Positions 21,881 through 31,870 of a stretch of 64,000 nt of DNA are shown here, piece by piece. Position 1 is the first letter of the stretch. Each line of letters starts with the position of its first letter. The notes below the pieces were generated by a model. It made no database searches, was not told the origin of the DNA, and saw only the letters and a list, made by a program, of their open reading frames with translations. The DNA is from Lepidodermella squamata (taxonomy: Eukaryota; Gastrotricha). The stretch lies in contig JBLDXI010000023.1 of NCBI GenBank assembly GCA_047495785.1, positions 744,001 through 808,000 on the forward strand, written 5' to 3'. The position numbers and the translations under genes are program-made.

Positions 21881-24148
21881 TCACTCAAGCCGTGAAACTC
21901 GCCGTTTTCTCGACCAGGTTCTCCAAATGCGGACCGAAAAGGGCAAAATCCAAGTTGAAGAGATAGCAGACGAAATTGCAATCAAGCTCAAAGAAGCAGC
22001 GGTTCTTTGCTTCAATTGATTGTGAGCTGTTAGGAGAGCGATCAGAATCGAACTTGGGTACATCGTAGCCCCAAAAGCAGCACCGAAGCACATTAGCCAG
22101 AACTCCCTAGTTCTTCTTAGCCCACTGATTTGCTTGAGTTGATAGCAGAACATCAGCGATGCAAAGACGCAGGCCCCTTGTAGGGCGGCTGTAGTCGAAA
22201 GAAGCCCCCAACTCACCGCTGATAAGGACGAGCAATGCACCGCGTAATTTTCAATTTCAGCATCTAGCTGTTCATTGTAGATTGGCTCACCAGTGGTCAA
22301 ACGATTGAAGCATTTGATGTCTTGAGTAGCTAACCAAGCTACAGCTAACACACAGCATCCGCTGCTGTAGTAAGTAACTGCAGCGAAAAGGTGTCGATCT
22401 ACATGTAGCCAGCAGTCAGGGAAGAATGTAATTCGATCCTTGACAAGACGATTTCCCACGAATATGATGCCAACAGAGCACCTTTTCTTAGCTTGGATTG
22501 CGCGCATTAGAATTAAAGGACGCGCACTCACAACTGAAAGCACGATTGGTCCGCCCACTAAGAGCAGAAATATTGAGACGAGTGAGATTGATGAAGATCC
22601 TGGAACTAGCTCGATCGAAAAAGCTCCAGAAGACGAATTGAGAATCAAACATCCGAATAAGCCTAACGTTTTCGACAGGGGGAATTTCTTCGCGCTTTTC
22701 CGCAGTCCCACGTGTAAAAATGCGAACGAAATCTGAATGATTGACATAATCGTGATAAGGACCCAGGTTGTCACAAAAATCTGATTGGTAATATGCTGAA
22801 CTTGAACTATGATTGTTGGCTTGTCATTGGGCGGATGGCCAGAAATCCAGTCAATCTCCCTAGCCATTTGAATCTCAAAATTGTTAACATCATAAGTGTT
22901 AGAGGAGTTCCTCGTCGCTTTGGACCTCAACAGACCGGCATATATCAGGCCTAAACTTGGTCGGTAGATCAAGACGCTTAACAAATCGCCTTGAAACACG
23001 CCAGATGCACTATAAGACTTCTCGCCATACCTTAGACCGGAATACCTCAAATTAAGCACGGATTCATTAGCTATTCTGGCGATGAGTTGCGAGTTGTTTG
23101 GGTAATCTCGGAGGCTCAAGCCGTATTTTGACTTCAAACTAGATTCTGTCGAATTTAAAGCAAGGACTGCGGCTAAAACTGTATCGTGAACGATTGTAGG
23201 CGACGCGTATGTAACTAGAGTTCGATTAACGGCATTGTTGAGAAAATTATAGAACTGTAGATTCGAAATTCCTAACTCGCTGAATTGCGTGTAATTTTCC
23301 ATAATTGTCACCCCAAAGTAGAACGATTGCCGAAATTGAAGCAGAATGTCCGATGGAGAGCATGCGGTACTATGAAACGAAGCAGAAAATCCACCTTGTT
23401 GCGGCATGAAAACGTAACGGGGCCCCGATATTCCGGCTTTGTAGGCCTCGCAAAGGAATTTTAGGTAGGTCAAACCGTTCGAAACACTGACAAAAATGAT
23501 CCTGAGACCGCTTCGTTTGAAAGATTTGATGTCATCAGCGAAAACGTCGCTGGCTATGTTGAACCAAGGCACGGTAAATCCCGATGCCAAAGCTCGCTCC
23601 TGAAGGAAGAACCCCATTCCATAATCGTTGACATTGCCAGAATTTGCCCAGATGCCGAGCTGTGACCAACCGCCGATTTTACGCATGAAAAGCAGGATTG
23701 TCATAGCTGAGGCTTTATAGGTAGATACGGACAGATACAGATTCGGATTGGCGGATCTGTCTTCCAAAGCTGGAGCTGCGCAAGATTGACTGATAGCGAC
23801 CGTTGCGACAAAGTTCAAAAGTGGCCCGACGGCTTTGCAGCCCGACGAGAAAGCAGGTCCGATGATAATCGGAGATTGCAGGGTCGAGTTTGCGTTTTTG
23901 AATTCGAACAATCGGCGGACAGCTGCAATGCCCAACTCTTCGTCTGCTATTTCCAGCTCAAGGTGGTAATCATGTAAGATATCCGGCCGCAAATTGACTT
24001 GGTCGGCGACATATTTCGTGGACGAAGTGATCGCTTGGGCAGTCAATGGATCAACCTGACTCGTTGGAACCAAGTTGAGTAGCTTGAGTTTGTATTCTTT
24101 CATGCCAACGGCGATTCGAATCAAGAAGAATATGGCCATTCTGGACAT
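21881..24148 (-). CDS. Class C GPCR, GABA-B-receptor-like, intronless (paralog 1)
   Basis: A 755-residue single-exon frame from ATG 24148. Residues 1-15 are signal-like; about 25-455 form a periplasmic-binding-protein/ANF-receptor fold (PIIIGPAFSSGCKAVGPLL, AISQSCAAPALEDRS, IGGWSQLGIWANS), the pattern of the GABA-B/atrial-peptide ligand domain. No Cys-rich linker follows. Residues 465-735 hold seven hydrophobic segments, starting QIFVTTWVLITIMSIIQISF. The C-terminal tail is very short (RRVSRLE) with no coiled coil such as GABA-B subunits use to pair. The ligand is unknown; an extracellular small-molecule ligand and G-protein signalling follow from the family. Paralog 2 is at 31871-34108. Confidence 0.85.
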   Translation of the reverse strand: MSRMAIFFLIRIAVGMKEYKLKLLNLVPTSQVDPLTAQAITSSTKYVADQVNLRPDILHDYHLELEIADEELGIAAVRRLFEFKNANSTLQSPIIIGPAFSSGCKAVGPLLNFVATVAISQSCAAPALEDRSANPNLYLSVSTYKASAMTILLFMRKIGGWSQLGIWANSGNVNDYGMGFFLQERALASGFTVPWFNIASDVFADDIKSFKRSGLRIIFVSVSNGLTYLKFLCEAYKAGISGPRYVFMPQQGGFSASFHSTACSPSDILLQFRQSFYFGVTIMENYTQFSELGISNLQFYNFLNNAVNRTLVTYASPTIVHDTVLAAVLALNSTESSLKSKYGLSLRDYPNNSQLIARIANESVLNLRYSGLRYGEKSYSASGVFQGDLLSVLIYRPSLGLIYAGLLRSKATRNSSNTYDVNNFEIQMAREIDWISGHPPNDKPTIIVQVQHITNQIFVTTWVLITIMSIIQISFAFLHVGLRKSAKKFPLSKTLGLFGCLILNSSSGAFSIELVPGSSSISLVSIFLLLVGGPIVLSVVSARPLILMRAIQAKKRCSVGIIFVGNRLVKDRITFFPDCWLHVDRHLFAAVTYYSSGCCVLAVAWLATQDIKCFNRLTTGEPIYNEQLDAEIENYAVHCSSLSAVSWGLLSTTAALQGACVFASLMFCYQLKQISGLRRTREFWLMCFGAAFGATMYPSSILIALLTAHNQLKQRTAASLSLIAISSAISSTWILPFSVRIWRTWSRKRRVSRLE

Positions 24149-24739
24149 TTTTTAAACTTTGAACTGATAAGTTTTGAACTTTGTGAAGTTTCTTCTCGTA
24201 GGCGGCTTGCTGTTTGTGTTTCGTTGGAATTCAAGATAATTAATGCCTAAAACTGTCACAACCCAAGGCATAATTAGCAGAAAAGCACTCAGACAGTCAT
24301 GCCCACCTCTTTTTAGCGGGATTAGTACAGCGGTCTCTTTACGCATTGATGATGATCATGATATCATGAGATTTGAGATTAAAAATTAGTATGACCCACT
24401 CTCACCAATAAGTGTGACGACTGCGTACGCCTTTTCAGTCTAATGCGCTAGGTCATTTTTCCTTTTCTTGGAAATAATTGGAAATAAATATTCTTGGAAA
24501 TAAAACTGGGCCTCTTATTTTGATTCTCTATGAAATCAAATCTTCGATAGATAAAGTCTATCTTCTATTACGATCAAAATCGGCCACTTTTTTCGCATAG
24601 AGCACCAACAATTAAGGGACATTAGCTATTTATATTTATTATTTATTTTTTTAGGAGTTACGAGCCATTCTTCCATAGTGAGTTAGAAAGCTCAGCTGGA
24701 AAAAGGGACTTAGTGAATCGCGAAACTATACAACTATAT
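24149..24739. other. Upstream region of GPCR paralog 1, nothing recognised
   Basis: AT-rich; presumed promoter of the minus-strand GPCR. No ORF or repeat of note. Confidence 0.4.
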
Positions 24740-25060
24740 AAACAGGCTACATTCACATCACCTTTTTCAGGGTTTTTTAAGGGGTTTACAGGTTTACAAA
24801 GTAAACAACAAAACAGTGAAGTGTAAAACACCAAAATGTTAGATTGCCCCTAAATGAGGAGTTGACGGGATAGTCACTGGTAATTTTGAAGCTTTGTTAG
24901 ACCATTTCCAGAGCTGAAATTTGGAGAAAATCGAGGAAGACAATTTTTCAAAATTGCAGGGTCTCGAGAGTCGCAGAACGTAATAATTTAATACAATGCC
25001 GTCTAGTTCCTCAGCATTCGTCTCGAGTGTAATACAGACATAAATCCGAATTCTATCAGC
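24740..25060 (+). pseudogene. Highly decayed protease 3'-end relic
   Basis: ACAGGCTACATTCACATCACC (24744 onwards, minus one base) resembles the TGYTRITSF segment, and AATGCCGTCTAGTTCCTCAG (about 24998) resembles the stop codon and start of the 3' UTR of the gene A family; sequences in between are lost or replaced. It marks the left border of the second segment copy. Confidence 0.5.
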
Positions 25061-25399
25061 TATTAGGCTCTGGTAATTAGCAAAACAAAACAATAAAAGA
25101 TAAAGGCTCTTTAGATATAGAAATCGCTTATATTTATTTTAGATATTTTCTATTTTCGGTGAAAGTCCAGTCTCCGAGCTCTGATTACAGTTAAAGAGAC
25201 GCGAGATGGGCGAATGAAGCGAAATGCAGTGCTCCGAGTACGGGGGGGTAAGGGGGGTATTATTGTCGAATTTTCCCAAGTTTTCTCGATGTATTAGCAG
25301 CAGGGATATTAACATCGGCCACAATTTTGTAAATAAATCAGGATTTGCTTACAGTTCTACATATATAGGAAATTATCACGCAGAAAATCGCACGACAGA

Positions 25400-25676
25400 T
25401 TTTGAGTCAAATTTCTTTCTTTCGGCAGCAGCTCCATCGCTTCGCCGCATCGCACTTTTGATACTCTTGTCCATAGTTGTCAAATTCAAGTCACTGCCTT
25501 GCGAGGGTACCTGGAATGTGATGAAATCGCTGGTACTTGCAACGCCTGAAATGCCAGAGTACCTCCGCGCAGTGAGTGAGCTGCTTCTGAAAATTCAAAT
25601 TAGCAAGAATTTAATGTCAATAAATGTCAGGGAAACATCAAGACTTGGCCAGGCACTACTCTATACTTTATTGTGA
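25400..25676 (+). CDS. Conserved exon of unknown function, copy 2
   Basis: An open frame running to a TGA at 25674 contains VKFKSLPCEGTWNVMKSLVL and TPEMPEYLRAVSELLLKI, matching copy 1 at 16220-16451. After about 25600 the two copies diverge completely. The start is unknown; the frame is open from 25224. Probably a 3' exon or fragment of a gene I cannot identify. Confidence 0.35.
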
Positions 25677-25870
25677 ATGAATCGAACATTGAGCATCTGT
25701 CATTCATGACCTTAAATATCATATAGAAATAACTACAGCGAACATGGCATTGCCTAATTGATGACCACATGACACGTGATTATTATCACAAGCTAGTTGG
25801 TTCGATGGCACGATGCCAGCCGGCAGATCCTTACAATAAATCGGAAAAGCTACAAGGCACCTCTACAACG

Positions 25871-26323
25871 CTACTCGCAATTCTCAGGCAGTATCGAACC
25901 TCGACGAATCCTATCACTGAGGTGGCTTTCATACCTAAGACTGGCTGCTAGAAGCCGCGACTCTTCGATTAGAGCTTCGTCCAATTTCGAGGATCGCTTT
26001 TGACATCTCCAATACAGAAAACCTTGCAAAAAGACCACCGTTCCGAGGAAAATAACGCCGCCGTATAAACAAGCCCAGGTGCAGTAGATTTCCGTGACTG
26101 GGTCAATCTCGACTGGGGCAGTCGAATTCACTGGGCGTTTCTTGCGTTTCCTGAATTCGCCTGTTAAACTGTCGTTCAGATTTTGTAAATTGACCAAGCG
26201 GCTCAAACATTTGTACATCAAAAACAAGAAAGTGATTATAAAGAAGCATGCTACAGGGACCCAAATCCTAGCCGGAGTTCTGAATTTCGCCGCGGGACAC
26301 TTGCCGCGGAAAAACTTAAGCAT
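25871..26323 (-). CDS. Two-TM protein of unknown function, copy 2
   Basis: A 150-residue intronless frame from ATG 26323, with the same two TM segments and basic linker as copy 1 and a longer end (RRGSILPENCE). Differences from copy 1 are few. It lies between the conserved exon and Cys-loop gene 1. The downstream sequence contains the intact site where copy 1 carries the LTR element. The function is unknown. Confidence 0.6.
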   Translation of the reverse strand: MLKFFRGKCPAAKFRTPARIWVPVACFFIITFLFLMYKCLSRLVNLQNLNDSLTGEFRKRKKRPVNSTAPVEIDPVTEIYCTWACLYGGVIFLGTVVFLQGFLYWRCQKRSSKLDEALIEESRLLAASLRYESHLSDRIRRGSILPENCE

Positions 26324-27155
26324 TTCAGGGCTATTTCCTTGCTACGTATATCGCCTTTCTGGAGGCACCAAATTAACACGAAGAGTTGATTGGAATCTCG
26401 GAACAGCTGTCCATCGCACTTCCGGTGATAAGAAACCGTAATTTCTCTTTGCGGAAATTGTGATATTACTCAGGCGATCCGATAGGATCGGAAATAAGTG
26501 CGGAGAAAGTTCATATGGCAACTACTGATTTTTGCTGCAGATTATTTTCATGGATAAGTATATCATACTGGTCGCTTTTACAAAAAAAAAGAATGTCTTC
26601 AAATGGAAAGAGTGCCTTTAATTAACACTATGAAAATCACGTGGATGAATAATGATAGTATCCCGTGAACTACGCCGGTTCGAATGGGCTGGAACTATAA
26701 TACCTATCTAAGATGAGAAAAACATGGGGTCCTCAAATCATATTGATAATATCGAAAACAAATGATGCCTCGAAATTTTATAGATTATTGATTAGAGGTG
26801 AACAAATTGCATAGAAGCGTTATTACTCATCGCCCACTTCAAGTGATGCCTCAACCAACCATCTCAAGAAATAATCGATTGCATGTTGTTGTCAGCTATG
26901 ATCTATTTCCTCTCGCTTAACTTGACCTTCGAAGCGGACCCACATATTGATGGTTGAACTGAAAGAAAAACAAGAAATCGGATATTGGCATCGAGCCCAG
27001 GCATAGACAAATATTCCAATATGCCTTGCTTTTAATCATAAATGTCCACAAAAACACATCAAATTCAAGGTAAAAGCAATATCCTGACTTGATTGGCAGC
27101 TAGATATAAGGTTATCCAATTGCACCGAAAGCCAATCGGGTTCTTTTTCATTTCA
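26324..27155. other. Spacer; about 365 bp absent from the first segment copy
   Basis: Sequence at about 26350-26715 is missing in the equivalent place near 21080, after which the copies resume similarity (AGATGAGAAAAACATGG). No ORF is seen. The part before 27156 is the presumed promoter of Cys-loop gene 1. Confidence 0.5.
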
Positions 27156-28476
27156 ATGTCTCCCCTGAAATCACTCTTTTATATGAATCTGCTGTGCGGA
27201 GTTTTAGCTATTGATAACTCCGGAGACTATGAGTACAATTTCAAGCCGACCCAGGCTATTCTAGACAACTGTCGCATCTCGCCAACAGTCAATTCGCCTA
27301 GCGAGCTAGACGGATACCCAACTGAACTGACAATCGCTCTTCAGCCGATGACATTTTTCCAAATCGATGATGTCGGCGAATCTTTCACCATGGATGCTAG
27401 TGTTATGCTGGCCTGGAACGTTTCTTGCGTCCGAAATCTCTATTACAACATCACAAGACGCAAGAGCGACGACTTTTACTGGCCTCCAAAGTTGAGGGGT
27501 CTAACAATGGAAGATCCAACTAACTATTGGCGGCCGCAGATTTTCTTGATGAACAGCATGATGAACAGTGGCATGGACGGCGAAGGGTTCAACAGCGTAC
27601 TTTCTATCGATGTGTCAATGGGAGGTTTCGCTGGGATTATTTATGGAACCTTCACGACTCATTGCTACTTGAAGATTGACAAATTTCCGTTTGATAGGTA
27701 AAATGAGCACTTCACGTGAGAATTCACTTACCCCACTGATTTTTGTTCCTAATTCCAGGCAAACTTGTGAACTGGAGTTCGTATTAAAACAGGACAGACG
27801 TTTCGCTAAATTTGCATCAGCTAAATACGTAGTGGTTCGAGAAAGCCAGCGGCAATTCATGCCTCAAAATGCTGGCTGGAAGCATCTGGTAGAATTGAAC
27901 AATGCCTCCTTCGTCACATCTGAGGCATTCTACAGCAAAGCCAATTTTCAGATGACATTCCAACGGCTACCCCACTTCTATATATTGAATTACTACGCTC
28001 CTAGTTTGATTCTCAGCCTTCTGGTTCTTTGTGCGTTTCTCATTCCTGGTGGAGCTCCAGACCGTCCTACTTACGCGTGCACTGTGATGCTATCGATTTT
28101 TGTCCTACAGGTGAGTTATATAACGTTAAAATGTTTTTAATTAAAATTCAACCCAGTTGAAGTTAAGTTAAATTACAATTCGATTCTTCATTTGCAGTCT
28201 AACGTTCAGGCTGCTTTGCCTCGGACACCGATACCGATAATTGCAGCGATTTACATGCTGTGCCAGACGCTTTTCGCAACTCTAATAGTTGTTTACTCTG
28301 GTGTTGTTTGCTGCTTTATCTCACTGTGGCCAACTGTAGCTAACCGCATGATCCGTTTGCGAGTGCTTCGCTTAAAGCGACCACTCTTCCGCGTAATCGA
28401 CTTTTGGTTCTTCATCGTTGCCGTAGCGATCCAAGTTATGATCAACGTCATTACGGCATCTCTTCTTGAAGTGTAG
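27156..28476 (+). CDS. Cys-loop receptor 1 (pentameric ligand-gated channel), three exons
   Basis: Exons 27156-27697, 27759-28110, 28198-28476; 390 residues. Signal-like N terminus, extracellular domain with extra Cys (DNCRISP and VSCVRN), YWRP block, Cys loop C170-C184 (13 residues, FPFDR), M1 (YAPSLILSLLVLCAFLI), PDR, M2 (PTYACTVMLSIFVLQ) with Leu 9', M3, and M4 near the C terminus. Intron 1 falls inside the Cys loop, intron 2 inside M2. The M3-M4 loop is only about 20 residues, with no long cytoplasmic domain. It is the only plus-strand member of the twelve. Its closest relative is receptor 3, with identical exon lengths (542, 352, 279). Ligand unknown. AATAAA at about 28663. Confidence 0.85.
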
Positions 28477-28578
28477 TCTGTAGTTTGTTGGCAAAGCCAG
28501 TCCAGCAAAGCAGCCCCGAAACCAGCCACTTCGATCGATCTCGATGATCGATATTAAGCAAGTAGCTGGCCAGTAAAT

Positions 28579-28600
28579 AACCCTAACCCTAACCCTAACC
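28579..28600. repeat. Short CCCTAA repeat
   Basis: About 3.5 units of CCCTAA, the metazoan TTAGGG-type telomere repeat, in the 3' flank of Cys-loop gene 1. Too short to indicate a telomere; it may be a fill-in at an old break or chance. Confidence 0.8.
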
Positions 28601-28676
28601 TTTGTTTTCAATGTATACGTACCAGAAGTTATTCCGTTTACTGTATTTCGAATTTCTATTTCAATAAATGTAGCTG

Positions 28677-30965
28677 TTATAATACAATATTTTCATTAAT
28701 CCATCCGAGAAAGGAAGTTACTCGAGTGAATCCTGAATACAAGTACCCACAGCTGACAGCATAACTCGTGATCCCGCATAGTTTGTAGTATCCCCGATCA
28801 GAAGTCATCAGAGGACCGCCCGAATCCCCCTGACAAACACTGACGCCAGAATCTGGATAGCCTGTTAGAAGAATAAGGTTAGAATCTGTAGGAGTACATA
28901 TCCCGCTTCAGAATTACCTGCGCAAATCATCGAATCGACAAAAAAGCCAAATAGATTGTTGCAAGTAGTTGCAGTTTGAACTGGCAGTGCTGCGTATCGA
29001 AGAACGTCTGTTGTAGCTGAACCGGAGCTATATCTTCCCCAACCTTTGAAAGAAAGTTGACAAAACTGATTATACAGACTGAATCGGACTAACCAGCTGC
29101 TATTGCCATGGAGCCAACAGCGCAGTCATCTGAAGAAGAGGTCGGTAGGCAAAGCTTTTGAACATTCCAGCTTGTGAACGAAATCGCAGCTGAAGAAAAA
29201 ATATTTCAAATCTCAAAAATTGCTAAGCGTGCCTTGTTCTCACCTGGAAGTTTGATAAGAGCAATGTCATTAGCAAAGGATGATGAGTTGTACCCGGGAT
29301 GGGGCTTGATGTTTGCGGCCGGGGCGTCAATTGTGTACTCTCCAGTTTCAACTCTTGTCAAATTATGCTCGCCAATGTTTATTCGAACAAATCTTTATCG
29401 AATAAAACCGCTTTTTTGAAGCCTCATTGCGAAGTTTCAGAACTTACGATACGGCCACGGAGCCTACGACACAATGAGCAGCTGTGATTATGTAGCTGGA
29501 GGAAAATCGATGAAAAATTGAGTTTATCACATGGATTTAAGCATACCGATCACTGATTATCGACCCAGTACAGGATGAAGAGCCTCTGTTGACATATGTA
29601 GTCGTGAACCGTACTGCCCTATTTTTTGGTAAGTAATAACAAAATTGACGTGCTATCAGAGGCCTACCATGGAAATTGATTCGGCTGAGCATTGAATCCG
29701 CCAACGATTCCGACTCCAGGCAAATTTTGGTTGTAGTAGTAAGAGGAATGGCCACACGCACTGTTGACTGAAGTCGGAGCTGGCACAGGCCGGCTCACCT
29801 GGGATAATATGTTTTGAATCCACGGTAAAACACGGCAGACTCTAGTGCTAGAAAACACTTTCTAAGGCCCGAGGAAACTTTTGACAAACTTACTGTACAG
29901 AAAGATTAGATGCCAAATCTGTCGAGTTTTTCGTGTAGGAGAATGAGCCGCACAAATGGTACCGTCCAGTGTTGAAATTGACTAGCCCCGCACCCTGGTC
30001 GATACCAAAGGGGCCGAAGTTGAGATTGGGAACGCCAGCGCATTGTTTTTGATCAGTTATCCCCATTGTCCCACCGTATTGAAGAATGCATTGGACGGGG
30101 TCGGATATTTGAAGGCCAGCTTCAAGAAGGACCGGGGAAGAACCAGTCAACGAACCCCAGCCTGAGAATCCCAAACATTTCTGATTCCTGATCGTGATTT
30201 TTTTGCAAAATTCTCACCTGCAATACTGACGCTTGATCCAGCCTTGTAGCACGGATGGTCGCAGGAGCTTGGTAAACATATCTTTTTAACAGACCATGTT
30301 GTGAAATTGAGAGGGCTGGCCAATCGAATTAACGCAAAGTCGTAGTCGAGCGACGTTGGGCTGAAGAACGGATGCCAGTTGTAGTCCTCAGCTGCGATTG
30401 AAAATTCACCGGGCTCTTCGATTTGCGAATCGTTATCCGCAATATAAGCTCTAATGTTGGCTACTGATCGAACCCCCGCAAGGCTGTGCGATAAAAAAGA
30501 AAATGCTGAATATCCTTTCAAAATTAAGCGACATCTTACTATAAAGGATAAGCCGTTGTAAGCAGGTATCGTTCGCTTACAATCGTCGCACTGAAGTTCG
30601 AAATTCTGGTCGCTGATATTCGGATACTGATTCGAGCATTCCACGGGTACCTTGACGAAATGTTTTTGATGAAAGCTGAATTCATACCAAGTAAAATAGG
30701 AAAACTTATTAGGCTGCACTTGAACTCCGTTGGCTACATTTGAGCTGGTGTAGACTGAGTTATAGGTGTAAATATTAACGCCGCAAGCATCTAGGGCCTG
30801 TAATCGCTCGGCTTCTCTCTGAAGCGCCGCAGCTGGTCCATTGTTTACTTCAGCGGTGATGGCGATGGGCGAAGTAGACGGCTTGCAAGCTAAAGCGAAG
30901 ATCCGACTTGATGATTCGAGAACAATTATGTAGATGACAAGTCTTAAGTTGGTGGAAATCGACAT
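28677..30965 (-). CDS. Gene C: intact two-domain pseudoprotease/serine protease
   Basis: Exons in coding order: 30965-30706, 30650-30540, 30483-30218, 30161-29894, 29847-29668, 29618-29547, 29495-29448, 29392-29244, 29189-29094, 29043-28918, 28861-28677; 1761 nt, 586 residues. Signal peptide about 1-24. Domain 1: His to Tyr (YLLTTAYPL), Asp kept (DYDFALIRL), Ser to Gln (GIDQGAGL). Linker exon ends GIVGGFNAQPNQFPW, a proper zymogen activation site. Domain 2: His (YIITAAHC), Asp (ANDIALIKL), Ser (CQGDSGGPL); the S1 residue six before the Ser is Ser, which is chymotrypsin-like in the family. It is predicted to be secreted and to act as a zymogen whose dead first domain may bind partners or substrate. 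It ends convergently with Cys-loop gene 1. Confidence 0.85.
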
Positions 30966-31870
30966 TTTACGTGGATGTCAAACTTTCCTGGTTCATCTTT
31001 TCTGACCGCGTTTTAAGCATTGTAAAAAGTCACTACTCATGCATGGCTCGAATAAATTTCGTGGTAGAAAGCTGCGTTATGGGCAGCCAAATTAAAAAGC
31101 TTGCCGTGGCAGAGTTAGGTGTCGTAGAAACGCCCCGTGTTCGAATAATAGCTGCTTATGCGGAAAAAAACATCACCATTCTTAAAAACAAGTAGAATCC
31201 ATTACACCACGAAAACTATGAAGCAGGATGGCTGAAAAATTATGAAGAGCTGTTATTCCAGAATATGCAATTCTCGTAAAAGCTGCTGATAGCCAGAAAT
31301 CTTGCAGAACATATAAACAATTATTTTTAATTCTACGTTTGAGGGTTTGAACATTTGAAAAAATTCCGCAAACTTAGGTTTAATTTGGATATCCATTTAT
31401 TCAGGCTCAAGAAAAATCAATCGGCCGAACAGGGTGCGATCTTGGATCCCGGAGCTGCCAGGGATGATCATCTCTTTCCTTCTTTTGCCAAACTTTTGAC
31501 TAAAAATTGACCAAACAGTGGGATAAATTCTCATTTTCTTGTCTGGCCCGGACGAGCTGGGGTGGGGATGACCCCCCGCCTGAAAGTCGCATACTGCAGG
31601 TGAAATTCAGGAAACAATTATTTTTAACAATTTGAGATCGAGTCCTAATTTCTATAAAAAATAATGGCCGGATATATTCGGCTAATTCCACGGCCCTATA
31701 TCGCTGCGAAGCTCATTTGAAGCTCGCTTAGAAGAATTTTGGCGCCACATGAAGAATAAAATTGGAAAATATTTGCCTTTATTCTGCGCTGAATTTCAAG
31801 TTCACTTATCCATTGGGAATCGATAAAATCAAGCTTGGAATAATTTCTTTGATTTCTAATATTCTGACAC
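30966..31870. other. Spacer between gene C and GPCR paralog 2, with a dispersed repeat
   Basis: Holds the promoter of gene C and, at 31427-31597, a repeat in inverse orientation to 48763-48968. No further gene is seen. Confidence 0.5.
31427..31597. repeat. Dispersed repeat (inverse of 48763-48968)
   Basis: Both copies share GGTGCGATCTTGGATCCCGG, the block CTGCCAGGGATG, and end at GACTTTCAGG-C/G-GGGG. Non-coding; class unknown. Confidence 0.65.

Noticed and set aside
30147-30965. Single 272-codon minus-strand frame read as one exon
   Set aside because: It reads through two short introns by chance. Splicing at 30706/30650 and 30540/30483 gives YPWNAR and YLLTTAYPLY, matching gene A, and the total length then equals gene B.
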